Source: DASYQD01 sp963846495 | GTDB lineage: Bacteria; Acidobacteriota; Thermoanaerobaculia; Multivoradales; JAIOJS01 | NCBI GenBank assembly: GCA_963846495.1 | Contig: CAWJWP010000036.1 | Location: 124,001 to 188,000 of the forward strand | Length of the DNA: 64,000 nucleotides | Reading direction: 5' to 3' | Shown: positions 44,844-54,583 of the stretch, piece after piece | How positions within the stretch are numbered: the stretch's first letter is position 1 | How the letters are laid out: the number at the start of each line of letters is the position of its first letter | Notes under the pieces: model-generated | The model's input: the letters and a program-made list of their open reading frames with translations, nothing else | What the model was told of the DNA's origin: nothing | Database searches by the model: none | Program-made: the position numbers and the translations under genes

Positions 44844-46270
44844 GTGAGAGTGCTTCGCGGACCCCGTGCTGCCTTGCTCGCTCTGTTCGCCGCGATCGGT
44901 CTCGCCACGAGCGCGTTCGCCCAGAGCGAACCGACGCAGACCGTTCGCATCGTCGAGAAGCCCGCCGGCCTCGTCTCCAGCGCGCTGCAGGTGCCCATCG
45001 TCGCCACCGAGCCCGTCGAGCGCCTGGCGCTCTTCGTCAACGGCGTGCGGCACAGCGCGACGGCCGGGCGCACGATGACGGCGAAGCTGAACGTCGGCCT
45101 CTACATCCGCCGCCTGCGGCTGCGCGCGGTGGGCTACGACGCGCAGGGCAACGTCGTGGGCGAGGACGAGACCGTCGTCAACGATCCGCGGCCGCCGTTC
45201 CGCGTGCGGCTCGTCGGGCCGCCGAGCTGGCCGGCGAGCGGCGACGTCGAGCTCCACGCCAACGTCCTCCGCCCCGCCGACGTGCGCGTCGCGGGCGTCG
45301 ACTTCTACGTCGGCGAGGAGAAGGTGGCGAGCGACGAGGCGCCGCCCTACGGCGCCGCGGTCGACGCGGCGCGCTTCCCCGGCGCCGTCTACGCCCGCGT
45401 CGTCGTGCGCGCCGGCGCGCAGGAGGCCAACGACGTGCTCTTCTTCGGCGCCGAGCCCGCACGCCTCGGCCGAGGTCACCGTGCAGCAGATCCCCGTCTC
45501 GGTCGTCGGCAAGGCAAGCGCTCCGCTGCGCGCCGAGGACGCTCCAGCTCTTCGACACCGGCGCGCAACGCCCGATCGAGCGGCTTGGTGGCGGCCGCGC
45601 GACCAGCCGCTCCACGTCATCCTGCTCGTCGACTACTCGGAGAGCATGCTCGACGAGCTGCCGGTGGTGAAGGCGGCGGCGCGCCAGTTCGCGCGCGAGC
45701 TGCTGAGGCCGCAGGACCGGCTGGCGGTCGTCGGCTTCCACCAGCGGACGTTCTGGCTCACCCGCTTCACCAACGACTGGAACGGCGTCGCCGAGGCCGT
45801 CGACCGCGTGCAGCCGATCGGCGAGACCCACCTCTACGACAGCGTCGTCGAGATGCTCTTCGAGCTGCAGAAGACGCCCGGGCCGCCACGCCCTCGTCGT
45901 GCTCACCGACGGCGCCGACCAGGGCAGCCGCTTCGGGCTCGACCACGTCGTGCACTACGCGCGCTACGCCGGCGTGCCGATCTACCCGGTGATCAAGAAC
46001 AAGGCGCTGTCGCGCTGGATGAAGCTCGGCGTCGGGCGCTTGCAGGCGCGGCGGATCGCGCGGCTCGCCGACGACACCGGCGCCACCTGGTTCATCGTCC
46101 AGCGCGAGAGCGAGCTCGGCGGCGTCTACGCGCGCATCGCGCAGGAGCTGCGGCAGCAGTACCAGCTCGTCTTCCACTCCGAGGCGGGCGCCGCCGACCG
46201 CTGGCACTCGCTGAAGATCGTCTCGACCGAAGGGCAGCGGCTGCGCGCGCCGAAGGGCTACTTCCCGTAG
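44844..46270 (+). CDS. VWFA-related protein, acidobacterial type (multiple frameshifts)
   Basis: GTG at 44844 starts a signal peptide (RVLRGPRAALLALFAAIGLATSAFA). Beta-sandwich segments follow, and then a VWA domain with the MIDAS-like DYSES in LHVILLVDYSESMLD and LVVLTDGADQGS. The C-terminus (LRQQYQLVFHSEAGAADRWH, then LKI) is typical of the acidobacterial VWFA-related family, which supports the taxonomic call. The frame changes near 45460, between 45538 and 45600, and near 45890; the total is 3n+2 bases. Exported or surface-bound; ligands unknown. Divergent from the ABC exporter. Confidence 0.8.
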
Positions 46271-46300
46271 GGCCGCGGCGACTTTGAAAGGCGCACCGAC

Positions 46301-46319
46301 GGCGGGCGCCGAGCCCGCC
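46301..46319. terminator. GC hairpin between convergent genes
   Basis: GGCGGGC-GCCGA-GCCCGCC, a perfect 7-base stem with 5-base loop, lies in the 99-base gap between the convergent VWFA and GNAT genes. The core resembles GC-rich dispersed palindromes of high-GC genomes; it may end both transcripts. Confidence 0.5.
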
Positions 46320-46369
46320 CTACCCGGATCCGGCGCGGCCGAGCTTCAGCGCTACGCGCCCGCAGAGCG

Positions 46370-47131
46370 TCACCGCAGGTAGAGCACCTCGCAGACGCCG
46401 TCTTGACGGTAGCCGAGGCGGAGGGCGAGCCGCTTCGACACCGGGTTCGAGGCGCTCCAGCAGGGCGCGATGCCGAGCCGCAGGCATTCGCGCAGGAGGG
46501 CGGCGGAAGCGATCGCCGCGAGACCGAGGCCACGGTACGCGGGGCGCGTCGCGATCGCCACTTCGAGGTGGCGCGAGGAGCGAGTGTAGGAGGTCGCGGC
46601 GCTCGCCAGGCGATCGCCCTCGACGACGCCGAAGCCGAGACCATCCTCGATGAGAGCGAGCGGCGACGGGAAGGACTGCAGGCCGTGCGGCTCTAGCTCG
46701 GCGTCGAGCTGCGCCGCGAGGGCGAGGTCGAAGCGGCGGATCGCGAGGTCCGGCGGCAAGCTCGCTTCGATCGCGGCGAGTGCTGCGTCGTCGAGGCCGG
46801 ACGGGTCGAACTCTTCCATCGGGCGGTCGAAGACCGCGTCGCCGAGCACGTCTAGGATCAGCGCGCGCCACGCCGGATCGTTGCCGTAGACGAGCTCGCG
46901 CGGGCCGCCGGGTGCGCTCTCGACGAGGCGCCGCGCGCCGGGCGACTGCGGATCGCCGCCGAAGAGCTGGTAGCAGCCGATGCGCAGGCGGGCGGCGTCG
47001 CCGTCGCGCTCGGCGCGCGCGTGGCGGCCTTCGACGGCCGCTTCGACGATGGCAGGCAGGGTCCGATGGCTCGCAAACAGCGCGGCGAGGCCCGCGTTTT
47101 CAGCTGTCGCCGGCGCGCGGAGGTCGAGCAC
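46370..47131 (-). CDS. GNAT-family N-acetyltransferase
   Basis: 253 residues from a GTG start. The C-terminal half carries the GNAT core with an acetyl-CoA loop (ATRPAYRGLGLAAIASAALL) followed by APCWSASNPVSKRLALRLGY, typical of the family. The N-terminal 120 residues (FASHRTLPAIVEAAVEGRHA; RELVYGNDPAWRALIL) match the GNAT_acetyltran type, which acetylates small amines or proteins. Substrate unknown. The DUF2277 gene stops 18 bases upstream on the same strand, so they are probably co-transcribed. Confidence 0.85.
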   Translation of the reverse strand: MLDLRAPATAENAGLAALFASHRTLPAIVEAAVEGRHARAERDGDAARLRIGCYQLFGGDPQSPGARRLVESAPGGPRELVYGNDPAWRALILDVLGDAVFDRPMEEFDPSGLDDAALAAIEASLPPDLAIRRFDLALAAQLDAELEPHGLQSFPSPLALIEDGLGFGVVEGDRLASAATSYTRSSRHLEVAIATRPAYRGLGLAAIASAALLRECLRLGIAPCWSASNPVSKRLALRLGYRQDGVCEVLYLR

Positions 47132-47149
47132 GGTGGCGGCGACGACTCG

Positions 47150-47422
47150 TCAGGCCCGCGCTTCGCGCGCTTGGAACCGCTCGCGTCTCTTCGCCGCCGC
47201 GACCTCGCGGTCCTGCGGCGGCGCGTGGCTGACCATGGCGCCGAGCAGGCGTTGGCTCGCCGCCGCGATCTCCTCGACAGCGCGGGCGAATGCCTCCTCG
47301 TTGGCTTTCGACGGCTTGGTGGTCCCGGCGATCTTGCGCACGAACTGCAGCGAGGCGTCGTGCACCTCGTCGCTCTCGACCGGCGGCTCGACGTTGTGGA
47401 GACGTTTGATGTTCCGGCACAT
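47150..47422 (-). CDS. DUF2277 protein
   Basis: 90 residues. The start MCRNIKRLHNVEPP and the later LQFVRKIAGTTKPSKANEEA and PPQDREVAAAKRRERF are the family signature of DUF2277, a small cytoplasmic protein of unknown function widespread in actinobacteria, proteobacteria and acidobacteria. Length is normal. Two Lys/Arg-rich segments suggest RNA or nucleotide binding, but this is inference. Leads a two-gene unit with GNAT. Confidence 0.92.
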   Translation of the reverse strand: MCRNIKRLHNVEPPVESDEVHDASLQFVRKIAGTTKPSKANEEAFARAVEEIAAASQRLLGAMVSHAPPQDREVAAAKRRERFQAREARA

Positions 47423-47533
47423 GGCGACATTTTAGCCGGGCGGTCGATACCGACGCCCTCAACCAATCCTCAGCCAGTCCTCAGGACGGCTCCGCCGCCT
47501 CCGTCGCATGGTGGCGCCGAAAGGAGCCGTTCC

Positions 47534-48823
47534 ATGAAACCCATCGTGCTCGCCCTGCTGCTCGCCGCCGCCCCGGAAAACGACCCCGCGCGCGAGGTCG
47601 CGCTCGTCCGCGCAACGATCGAGGACGCCGGCATCCGCTACGACGACGAGGGCTTGCGGCTCGGGCGCGAACGCGCGGCGCGGCTCGCGGCCGCCGCCGA
47701 GGCAACGGGCGACACGCGGCTGGCGCGCGACGCTCACTACCTCGTCGGCCTCGCGGCGTGGGCGCAGGTCTACACCGGCCACAACGGCGTCGACACGCTG
47801 CGCCGCCTCGTCGACGAGGGCACCCGGCACGCCGCTCGCGCCGCGGCGCTCGACGACCGCTTCGCCGATGCCTACGTGCTCGGCGCCACCCTCCGCGGCT
47901 CCTCGTTCATGGTGGGCGGCGCTTCGGCGGAAACGCGCCAGACGATGATCGAGCTGCTGCGCAAGGCGGTGGAGCTCGACGCCGAGGCGACGCCGGTGGC
48001 GACGATCCAGGGCCTGGCGCAGTCGATCGATCCCGCCGGTCCGGCACGGCCGCAGGGGATCGCGATCTACGACGACCTGGTGGCGCGCCTCGACGCGGCG
48101 CGGACCGCCGCGAGCCCGCCGCCTGGTTTCTGGGAAGTGCAGGCGCGCGCCTGGCACGCGACGGTGCGACTGCAAACGCTGCAGCCGGAGATCGCCCGCA
48201 TCCGCGCCGACGTGGCACGGCTCGTCGCCTCGCGGCCCGACGCTGCGATCGGCCGCGAGCTCGCGGCGCGCGTCGAGCATCGTTCGTGGGCTCCGGCCGC
48301 CGCGGTCGAGAAGCTCGCGTGGCGGCCGCTCGGCGAGGATCCCGCCGGCGACGGCACCAAGCCCGAGGCGCCCGACCTGCGGGCGCTGGCCTTCGCCCGC
48401 GACGCGGAGCGCATCTGGTTCCGGCTCACCTTCGAGCAGGCGCTGCCGCCGGCGTTCGGCCTCAACGTCGTCGTCGACCGCGACGGCGACGCGCGCGGCG
48501 ACGCGCCCTGGTGGGGCGGGCAGTCGAGCTTCCGCTTCGATCGGCTGGTGACGGCGTGGGTCGTCGCCGAGGGCGACGGCTACTACGGCCGGCTCGGCGT
48601 CACCGACGCCAACGGCGCCATTCCGGCTCGCCTGTCGAAGCTCTCCACCGACGTCGTGCTGCGCGTGAGCGGCGACAGGAAGAGCGTCATGCTGGGTGTG
48701 CCCGCGTCGCAGCTCGAGCTGACCGAGCGGGCGAAGGCGATCGCCGCCGGCGGCTCGCACCTGATGTGGAACGACAACCTCACCGCCGCCGACGGAGCGG
48801 GCATCGCGCTGCCGGCTCAGTGA
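47534..48823 (+). CDS. Exported hypothetical protein with TPR-like and CBM9-like parts
   Basis: 429 residues from ATG 47534, with an AAAGGAG ribosome binding site. A short signal peptide (MKPIVLALLLAAA) precedes TPR-like helices (AARLAAAAEATGDTRLARDA; AARAAALDDRFADAYVLGAT). From about residue 265 a beta-rich domain (ERIWFRLTFEQALPPAFGLN; VVDRDGDARGD; FRFDRLVTAWVVAEGDGYYG) resembles CBM9/DOMON-like sandwich domains. No enzyme motif. Its last 44 bases overlap the end of the convergent regulator gene. Confidence 0.75.
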   Translation: MKPIVLALLLAAAPENDPAREVALVRATIEDAGIRYDDEGLRLGRERAARLAAAAEATGDTRLARDAHYLVGLAAWAQVYTGHNGVDTLRRLVDEGTRHAARAAALDDRFADAYVLGATLRGSSFMVGGASAETRQTMIELLRKAVELDAEATPVATIQGLAQSIDPAGPARPQGIAIYDDLVARLDAARTAASPPPGFWEVQARAWHATVRLQTLQPEIARIRADVARLVASRPDAAIGRELAARVEHRSWAPAAAVEKLAWRPLGEDPAGDGTKPEAPDLRALAFARDAERIWFRLTFEQALPPAFGLNVVVDRDGDARGDAPWWGGQSSFRFDRLVTAWVVAEGDGYYGRLGVTDANGAIPARLSKLSTDVVLRVSGDRKSVMLGVPASQLELTERAKAIAAGGSHLMWNDNLTAADGAGIALPAQ

Positions 48824-50300
48824 GCGGCGGCGGCTCGACGACGCCGGAGCGGCGAGCGAGCGCGCGGAACGCCGCATCGTCGTGCAAAGGCACGAATGCC
48901 GGGTGCACCGCGATCCACATCGTCATCGGCTCGCGGCGCTCGACGGCCTGCGCGAGCAACTGCAGCGCGCGATCGTCGTGGCCCGCCTGCGCATGGTTCA
49001 CCGCCTGCAGGAAACGCGGGAACTTCTGCTGCGCCGCCGATTGCGCCCAACTCACATAGACGCCCTGCCATCCGCCGGAGGCGTAGGCGCTCTCGGTGGC
49101 GCGGACGAACGGCGGCGGCATGCCGCCGGCGACCATGCCGCGGTGAAGCTCCTGCCACGCCTCGCCGTCGCGGCCGGCCGCCTGGAGACACTTCACCAGC
49201 GACATCACGGCGCCGCCGTTGGCGGGGTCGAGGCGGAGCGCCTCGCGCAGGTCGCGCTGCGCCGACTCCGCATCGCCTGCCAGCAGCTCCGCCCAGCCGA
49301 GGTCGGCGAAGGTGGAGGAGGAGGTCGGCGCCAGCTCGGCCGCCGCGCGCGTCTGCGCCACCGCCTCGTCGAAACGGCGGTTGACCGCCAGCAGGTAGCC
49401 GTAGCGCCGGCGGATGCTGGGGATCGACGGGTCGAGGTCGATGGCGCGCTGGAAGCTGCGCTCGGCCGCCGCCATGTCGCGGTCGAGCACCAGCTCGATC
49501 GAGGCGCGGGCGGCGTGCGCGAGCGCCGACTGCGGATCGAGCTCGAGAGCGCGCGCTGCCTCGCGACGCGCTTCGGCTTCGTCCGCGGCGGCGATCTCGC
49601 TCGTCCACTCCATGCGGCGCACGATCGCTTCGGCGAGCGCGGCGTGCGGCTCGGCGAAGCGGTCCTCGGCGGCGATGGCGCGCCGGAACTCCTCCACCGC
49701 CTTGTCCATGTCCGCCACCGTGCGGCGGTCGCTGAAGAAGAGGCCGCGCGCGTGCGCGCGCAACGCGATGGCCGTCTTGCTCATCGACGGCAGGGGTGCG
49801 GGCTGGCGGAGGAAGATCCACGCGCAGCCGGCGACGACGACGAAGAGGAGTGCGAGGAGAGCAACGACAGCGGGCGAACGGAGCGGAGCGCGGGTCGCGG
49901 CAGGCTCGCTCGCGAGCGGCGCCGCAGCGAGCGGCGACGTCACGGCGCTCGCTTGCAGGCCGGCGGCGGAGGCCGGGGCTGCGGGCTGCACTTCGTCGAG
50001 CGGCGCGATCCAGCGATAGCCGCGGCCGCGCACGGTCTCGATGAAGCGCGGCTCGCGGGCACTATCGCCGAGCGCCTGCCGCAGCGCGTGCACGGCCACC
50101 GTCACCACGTCGGAGGTGACGAACTTGCCGCCCCACACCGCGGCGATGAGCTGCTCGACCGAGACCACCTCGTTCGGCCGCCCGGCAAGCAGCACGAGCA
50201 GGTCGCAGGCCTTGGGCTCGAGCCGCGTCGTGCGGCCGCTCGCGTCGGTGACGAGGCGCAGCAGCGGGTCGACCGTACAGCCGAGCGCGCTCCAAGACAT
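48780..50300 (-). CDS. Winged-helix transcriptional regulator with transmembrane helix and TPRs (CadC-like)
   Basis: 506 residues. An OmpR-type winged helix occupies residues 10-100 (LEPKACDLLVLLAGRPNEVV; IAAVWGGKFVTSDVV; RFIETVRGRGYRWI). A transmembrane helix follows at about 143-165 (AVVALLALLFVVVAGCAWIF), then TPR-like repeats in the outer region (EEFRRAIAAEDRFAEPHAAL; AARALELDPQSALAHAARAS; AQRDLREALRLDPANGGAVM). This is the ToxR/CadC layout, in which a membrane-bound DNA-binding protein senses an outside signal without a kinase. Divergent from the TerB gene; overlaps the neighbouring gene at its 3' end. Confidence 0.9.
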   Translation of the reverse strand: MSWSALGCTVDPLLRLVTDASGRTTRLEPKACDLLVLLAGRPNEVVSVEQLIAAVWGGKFVTSDVVTVAVHALRQALGDSAREPRFIETVRGRGYRWIAPLDEVQPAAPASAAGLQASAVTSPLAAAPLASEPAATRAPLRSPAVVALLALLFVVVAGCAWIFLRQPAPLPSMSKTAIALRAHARGLFFSDRRTVADMDKAVEEFRRAIAAEDRFAEPHAALAEAIVRRMEWTSEIAAADEAEARREAARALELDPQSALAHAARASIELVLDRDMAAAERSFQRAIDLDPSIPSIRRRYGYLLAVNRRFDEAVAQTRAAAELAPTSSSTFADLGWAELLAGDAESAQRDLREALRLDPANGGAVMSLVKCLQAAGRDGEAWQELHRGMVAGGMPPPFVRATESAYASGGWQGVYVSWAQSAAQQKFPRFLQAVNHAQAGHDDRALQLLAQAVERREPMTMWIAVHPAFVPLHDDAAFRALARRSGVVEPPPLTEPAARCPLRRRR

Positions 50301-50377
50301 CGGGGAGATCTTAGCGACGGCGCGCGGAAGCCTGGCGTTCGCGCGCGCGGCGCTCGGGTCAATCTAGAATCGACGTC

Positions 50378-50911
50378 GTGGCGTGGCTCGATCGATTGCT
50401 CGGAGGACGCGAGGCGGCGGCGGACGCCGGCGGCTCCGCCGCGGTGCGCCGCATCGCCGACCAGCTCGCCGCGATGCCGCAGCAGGAGGCGCGGATGCTC
50501 GCGGCGTTCGCCTACATGCTCGGCCGCGTCGCCTTCGCCGACCGCGAGATCTCGGCCGCCGAGAGCGCGCGCATGGAGGAGCTGGTGGCCGAAGTCGGCA
50601 AGCTGCCGGCGGAGCAGGCGGTTCTCGTCGTCGAGATCGCCAAGGCGCAGAACCGCCTCTTCGGCCACACCGAGAACTTCCAGGTCAGTCGCGAGCTGCG
50701 CGAGCTCGCCGACGAGGCGCAACGCCGGCGCCTCCTCGACTGCCTCTTCGCGGTGTCGGCCGCCGAGGACGGCATCTCGGCCGAGGAAGAGAGCCAGGTG
50801 CGCCAGATCGCCAGCGAGCTCGGCTTCTCGCACGGCGAGTACGTCGCCGCGCGCGCCGCCTGGGCCGAGCACCGCACGGTGCTGCGCGGCCTGCGCGGCC
50901 GCGGCAGCTGA
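50378..50911 (+). CDS. TerB-like tellurite-resistance-family protein
   Basis: 177 residues from a GTG start. Two-helix repeats with conserved acids (LAAFAYMLGRVAFADREISA; DCLFAVSAAEDGISAEEESQ) form the TerB-like all-helical fold, which binds metal at an acidic site. Stand-alone TerB proteins without a ter operon are common; their role in stress or membrane sensing is unclear. Cytoplasmic. Shares a 77-base gap with the divergent CadC-like regulator, which could control it. Confidence 0.85.
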   Translation: MAWLDRLLGGREAAADAGGSAAVRRIADQLAAMPQQEARMLAAFAYMLGRVAFADREISAAESARMEELVAEVGKLPAEQAVLVVEIAKAQNRLFGHTENFQVSRELRELADEAQRRRLLDCLFAVSAAEDGISAEEESQVRQIASELGFSHGEYVAARAAWAEHRTVLRGLRGRGS

Positions 50912-50990
50912 GGCGTCGCTCGCGCGCCGCGGGCGCCGCTGTGCGCGAATCAGGCGCGTGTCAGCGAATCGTCGCCGACGTCTCGCGGCG

Positions 50991-51564
50991 CTACTCGTCG
51001 GCGAAGACGACGGCGAGCGGGATCTCGAGACCGGGCAGCAGCGGCGTCGTCAACGAATCGCTGTCGCGCAGCGACAGCAGCTGCGGCCGGCCATAGCGGT
51101 CGCCCTCGAGTCGGAAGATCTTGACCGTCTCGGCCTCTGGGTCGACCAGCCAATACTCGGCGACCCCCGTCCTCTCATAGCGGTCCCGCTTGATCACCTC
51201 GTCACGCTTGCGACCGCTTGGCGATAACACCTCGACGAGCAGGTCGGGCGAGCCCTGGACGTTCGCTGCGGTGAAGAGGTCGAAGCGCTCCGTGCGCACG
51301 AACAGCAGGTCGGGCACCACGACATCGTGCCTCGAAAGAAGCACATCCACCGGAGCGAAGAACAAGCGACCGATTCGCGATCCGCGCACGAAAGTGTCAA
51401 GAGCGCGGAACAGGTTCATGATGACGATCTGATGACGGAGGTTGGGCGACGGGGCTCACGTAATGCTCTCCATCGAGGATCTCGTGCCGCAGCCCGTCGT
51501 CCGGGAAGAGCAGGTAGTCCTCGTAGGTGAGCTTCGTCGCGGTCTCGGCCACGGTGCGCTCCAT
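50991..51564 (-). CDS. Uma2-family (DUF820) putative nuclease (apparent frameshift)
   Basis: ATG at 51564 reads TKLTYEDYLLFPDDGLRHEI then LDGEHYVSP, the normal Uma2 start. At a GGGG run (51451-51454) the frame breaks; dropping one base gives PSPNLRHQIVIMNLFRALDT and the catalytic core VVVPDLLFV, SPDLLVEVLSPSGRKRDE and EYWLVDPEAETVKIF. These are the PD-(D/E)xK residues of Uma2 proteins (Asp in PDL, Glu-Val in VEV). Span is 3n+1. Uma2 proteins are widespread restriction-like domains of unknown role. Single gene. Confidence 0.87.
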
Positions 51565-51693
51565 TGTATCGCTCCTCCATGATGGCATAGGTGCGGCCTC
51601 CGCCCCTTCAGACGGAAACCGGGCCGCTGTCCTTGCAGGAACGATCGAAGCTCGGCTAGTCGCTCGCTCGCGAGCGCCCGTTGGACGCCGCCG

Positions 51694-52509
51694 CTACGCG
51701 CGCCGGATCCAGGCCGCCGCGGCCCAGCCGACGAGCACCATCACGCAGAGCATCGCCCAGCCGTAGCGGGTGCCGTAGGTGAGCGTCGGGAAGTGGTTGC
51801 TCAGCATCAGGAACACCGTCGGCACGGCGAGGAAGGTGTTCTGCTTCGAGCGCAGCTTGGCGCCGGCGGCGAGCGCGGCGTCGGGCGTCTGACCGGCTTT
51901 GACGGCGGCCACCATCTTCTTCTGCGACGGGATGATGCGCATCGCCACGTTGTTGGCCATGATGGTGCCGAAGAGGGCGCCGACGTGCATGTAGACGGCG
52001 CGCCCGGAGAGCCACTGCGACAGCCCCCACGCCAGCGCGACGAGGAGCGCGAAGCCGATCGCGGCGGCGAGCTTCTCCGACTTGCCGAGGGGCGAGCGCA
52101 TCATCGCGTCGTAGATCGCCCAGCCGCCGAAGATGACGACCAGGCCGATGATGATGGCCTTGCCGTTGCTGATCTCGCGGACGCTCTCGTCCACCATCAC
52201 GCCGCCCATGTAGTAGATGAGCCCGAGCAGGATGATGCCGGAGAGCCAGGTGATCGCCGCCTCCCACTGGAACCAGTGGAGCGGAAAGGCGGGATCGAAG
52301 GTCTTCGTCTTGTCGACGCGGTAGAAGCCGCCGCTGTGCACCATCCACACCTGGCGCGGCGTACCCTCCTTGGCGCCCTCCTTCTCCAACGCCGAGAAGC
52401 GGCCGTCGAGCCAGGTGAAGTAGTAGGTGGTGCCCACCCACAGGATGCTGGCGAAGATGTGCACCCAGCGGAAGGCGAGCTTGAGCCACGACAGCCAGTC
52501 GAAGTCCAT
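51694..52509 (-). CDS. puuD: PuuD-type membrane urate oxidase, no cytochrome c domain
   Basis: 271 residues from ATG 52509. About seven hydrophobic segments (LAFRWVHIFASILWVGTTYY; AIIIGLVVIFGGWAI; FLAVPTVFLMLSNHFP) with the conserved WVHIF histidine, WMVHSGGFYR and SNHFPTLTYG histidines match the urate hydroxylase PuuD N-domain. Known PuuD carries a C-terminal cytochrome c; here the chain ends at WIRRA with no CxxCH, so electrons must go to another carrier. Oxidises urate to 5-hydroxyisourate at the membrane. It directly follows uraH and the allantoicase-OHCU decarboxylase fusion, which fixes the role. Confidence 0.88.
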   Translation of the reverse strand: MDFDWLSWLKLAFRWVHIFASILWVGTTYYFTWLDGRFSALEKEGAKEGTPRQVWMVHSGGFYRVDKTKTFDPAFPLHWFQWEAAITWLSGIILLGLIYYMGGVMVDESVREISNGKAIIIGLVVIFGGWAIYDAMMRSPLGKSEKLAAAIGFALLVALAWGLSQWLSGRAVYMHVGALFGTIMANNVAMRIIPSQKKMVAAVKAGQTPDAALAAGAKLRSKQNTFLAVPTVFLMLSNHFPTLTYGTRYGWAMLCVMVLVGWAAAAWIRRA

Positions 52510-52510
52510 C

Positions 52511-52852
<342 letters not shown>

Positions 52853-52899
52853 CGTCTGCGTGGAATCGCTCGGTGGCGCGACGATATCGCGGCCGCCGT

Positions 52900-54501
52900 T
52901 CAGAGCGTCAGCAGCTTCTCGAGCCGCAGCTGCGTGATCTTGCGCTGCTCCTCGGCGGCCACCTCGAGCTCGCGCTCCGGAGCGTTGGCGAGGCGGCGGG
53001 CGCAAAGGCCCAGCATTTCCTCGGCGCCCTTGCCGGTGGCGCAGACGATGAAGATGTAGCCGAAGCGCTCGCGATAGGCACGGTTGGCGGCGGCGAGCTC
53101 GGTACGCGTCGCGTCGGCGACGCCGTGGGCGCCGGCCTGCTCGTCGCTCGACCACGCTTGGCCGGCGGCCGACTGCGCGGCCTCGGCCTTGCGCTCGCCG
53201 ATCTCGGGATGGCTGCGGAAAGCGGCCAGCCATTCGTCGCGGCCAGCAGACTGCCAGAGCGTGTCGGCGGCGGCGAAGAGCTCGCCGGCGGTGGCGAACG
53301 GCCGCCGCTCGTTCATCGCCCGCGCCCACACCGGCGAGCCGCAGCAGTCGAGGAAGGCCGTCTTCGCCTGCCGCGGCAGCAGCGCGTTCAAGCGGCGCAG
53401 GCCCTCGGCGCGGCGGCCCTCGCGGCTCGGCTCACCCCACAAGCGCAGGCGGCTGACGCCGCCGTCGGGGTAGATCGAGAAGCGGGCGTGCGTGGCGGGC
53501 GGCGCGTCCTCGACCGCGAAGGTGTGCACGTGGTCGGCTTCGAGCTTGGTACGCGGCAGCAACTCGCGCCACTCCCACGAGCCCCAGTCGGCCTCGTCGG
53601 CGGCTGCGGGCGCGGCGGCGACCTCGAGCGTGCAGGTGTCGGGGTAGTTGCCCTTGAAGTGTGCGGTGTCGACCTCGACGCGGCGGATGGTGCCGGCGAT
53701 GCCGAGGCGCAGCACCACCCAGTCGAAGCCGGGGCCGCGGCGGCGCTTGGTCTCCCAGCCGTCGTCCATGCGCACGCCCCGGCCGGGCATGAGGAGGTTC
53801 TGCGGCGCGCTGAAGAACATGTCGCTGGCGGCGAGCCAGCGGCCGCCGTGCTCGACGGCGACGAGGTCGATCTCGCGCGTTGCGGCAGCGCCAGTAGCCG
53901 CGTCCATCGCGGCGCCGGCTCCACCGACGATCCGCGGCCAGTCCGGCACCACCTCGCCGTGCACGCGCAGTCGCGCGACGCCGCCGTCGGGGTAGATATG
54001 GAAGCGCAAGTGAGTGAACCGGTACGAGCTGTCGATCGTGAACTGATTGCGCGAATCGCCGCGCAGCGCCGACTTCGGGAGCACCTCGACCCACTCGGTG
54101 CTCGCGCCTTGGAGCTCCCCGACGCTCGGATCGCCGTCGACCGCGCATGCCTCGATGGACGCGTGCTCGGGGTAGTTGCCGCGGAAGAACGCGGTGTCGA
54201 CGACGATGCCGCGCAGCACGCCGGGAAGCCCGAGCTTGACGATGCACGAGTCGTGGCCGGGCGTGCGGCGGCGGCGGCTCTCCCAGCCGTCCATCCACTT
54301 GCCGCGGTCGGTGTACTCGTGCTCGCGCCACACGGGCGCCTCGGGCTTGAGCAGGTTCTCCTTCTCGGCGAAGAAGTCGTCGTTGGCCCACAGCACGCGT
54401 CCGCCGAGACGGGCGGAGGCGAGGTCGGTGTGCTGCTGCCACGCCGGCGGCGGCGCGGCGGGCGGCGGCGGGGCGCCGGCGGGAGAGGCTTCGCTCGTCA
54501 T
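52900..54501 (-). CDS. Allantoicase-OHCU decarboxylase fusion protein
   Basis: 533 residues. Residues 1-360 are a two-repeat allantoicase: FTHLRFHIYPDGGVARLRV and ATHARFSIYPDGGVSRLRL with GNYPEHASIEA and GNYPDTCTLEV are the twin beta-sandwich signatures. From residue about 370 an OHCU decarboxylase follows (FLDCCGSPVWARAMNERRPF; FRSHPEIGERKAEAAQSA; AAANRAYRERFGYIFIVCAT). Two non-adjacent steps, OHCU to S-allantoin and allantoate to ureidoglycolate, are thus on one chain. Cytoplasmic. Lies 47 bases before uraH. Confidence 0.93.
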   Translation of the reverse strand: MTSEASPAGAPPPPAAPPPAWQQHTDLASARLGGRVLWANDDFFAEKENLLKPEAPVWREHEYTDRGKWMDGWESRRRRTPGHDSCIVKLGLPGVLRGIVVDTAFFRGNYPEHASIEACAVDGDPSVGELQGASTEWVEVLPKSALRGDSRNQFTIDSSYRFTHLRFHIYPDGGVARLRVHGEVVPDWPRIVGGAGAAMDAATGAAATREIDLVAVEHGGRWLAASDMFFSAPQNLLMPGRGVRMDDGWETKRRRGPGFDWVVLRLGIAGTIRRVEVDTAHFKGNYPDTCTLEVAAAPAAADEADWGSWEWRELLPRTKLEADHVHTFAVEDAPPATHARFSIYPDGGVSRLRLWGEPSREGRRAEGLRRLNALLPRQAKTAFLDCCGSPVWARAMNERRPFATAGELFAAADTLWQSAGRDEWLAAFRSHPEIGERKAEAAQSAAGQAWSSDEQAGAHGVADATRTELAAANRAYRERFGYIFIVCATGKGAEEMLGLCARRLANAPERELEVAAEEQRKITQLRLEKLLTL

Positions 54502-54583
54502 GGGCGACCGATCACGCGTCGGGGTCGGTGCGCATGCTGCGCGATGGACCCCCTGCCGTGCAACTGTTGGGCGGCGGCGGCGC

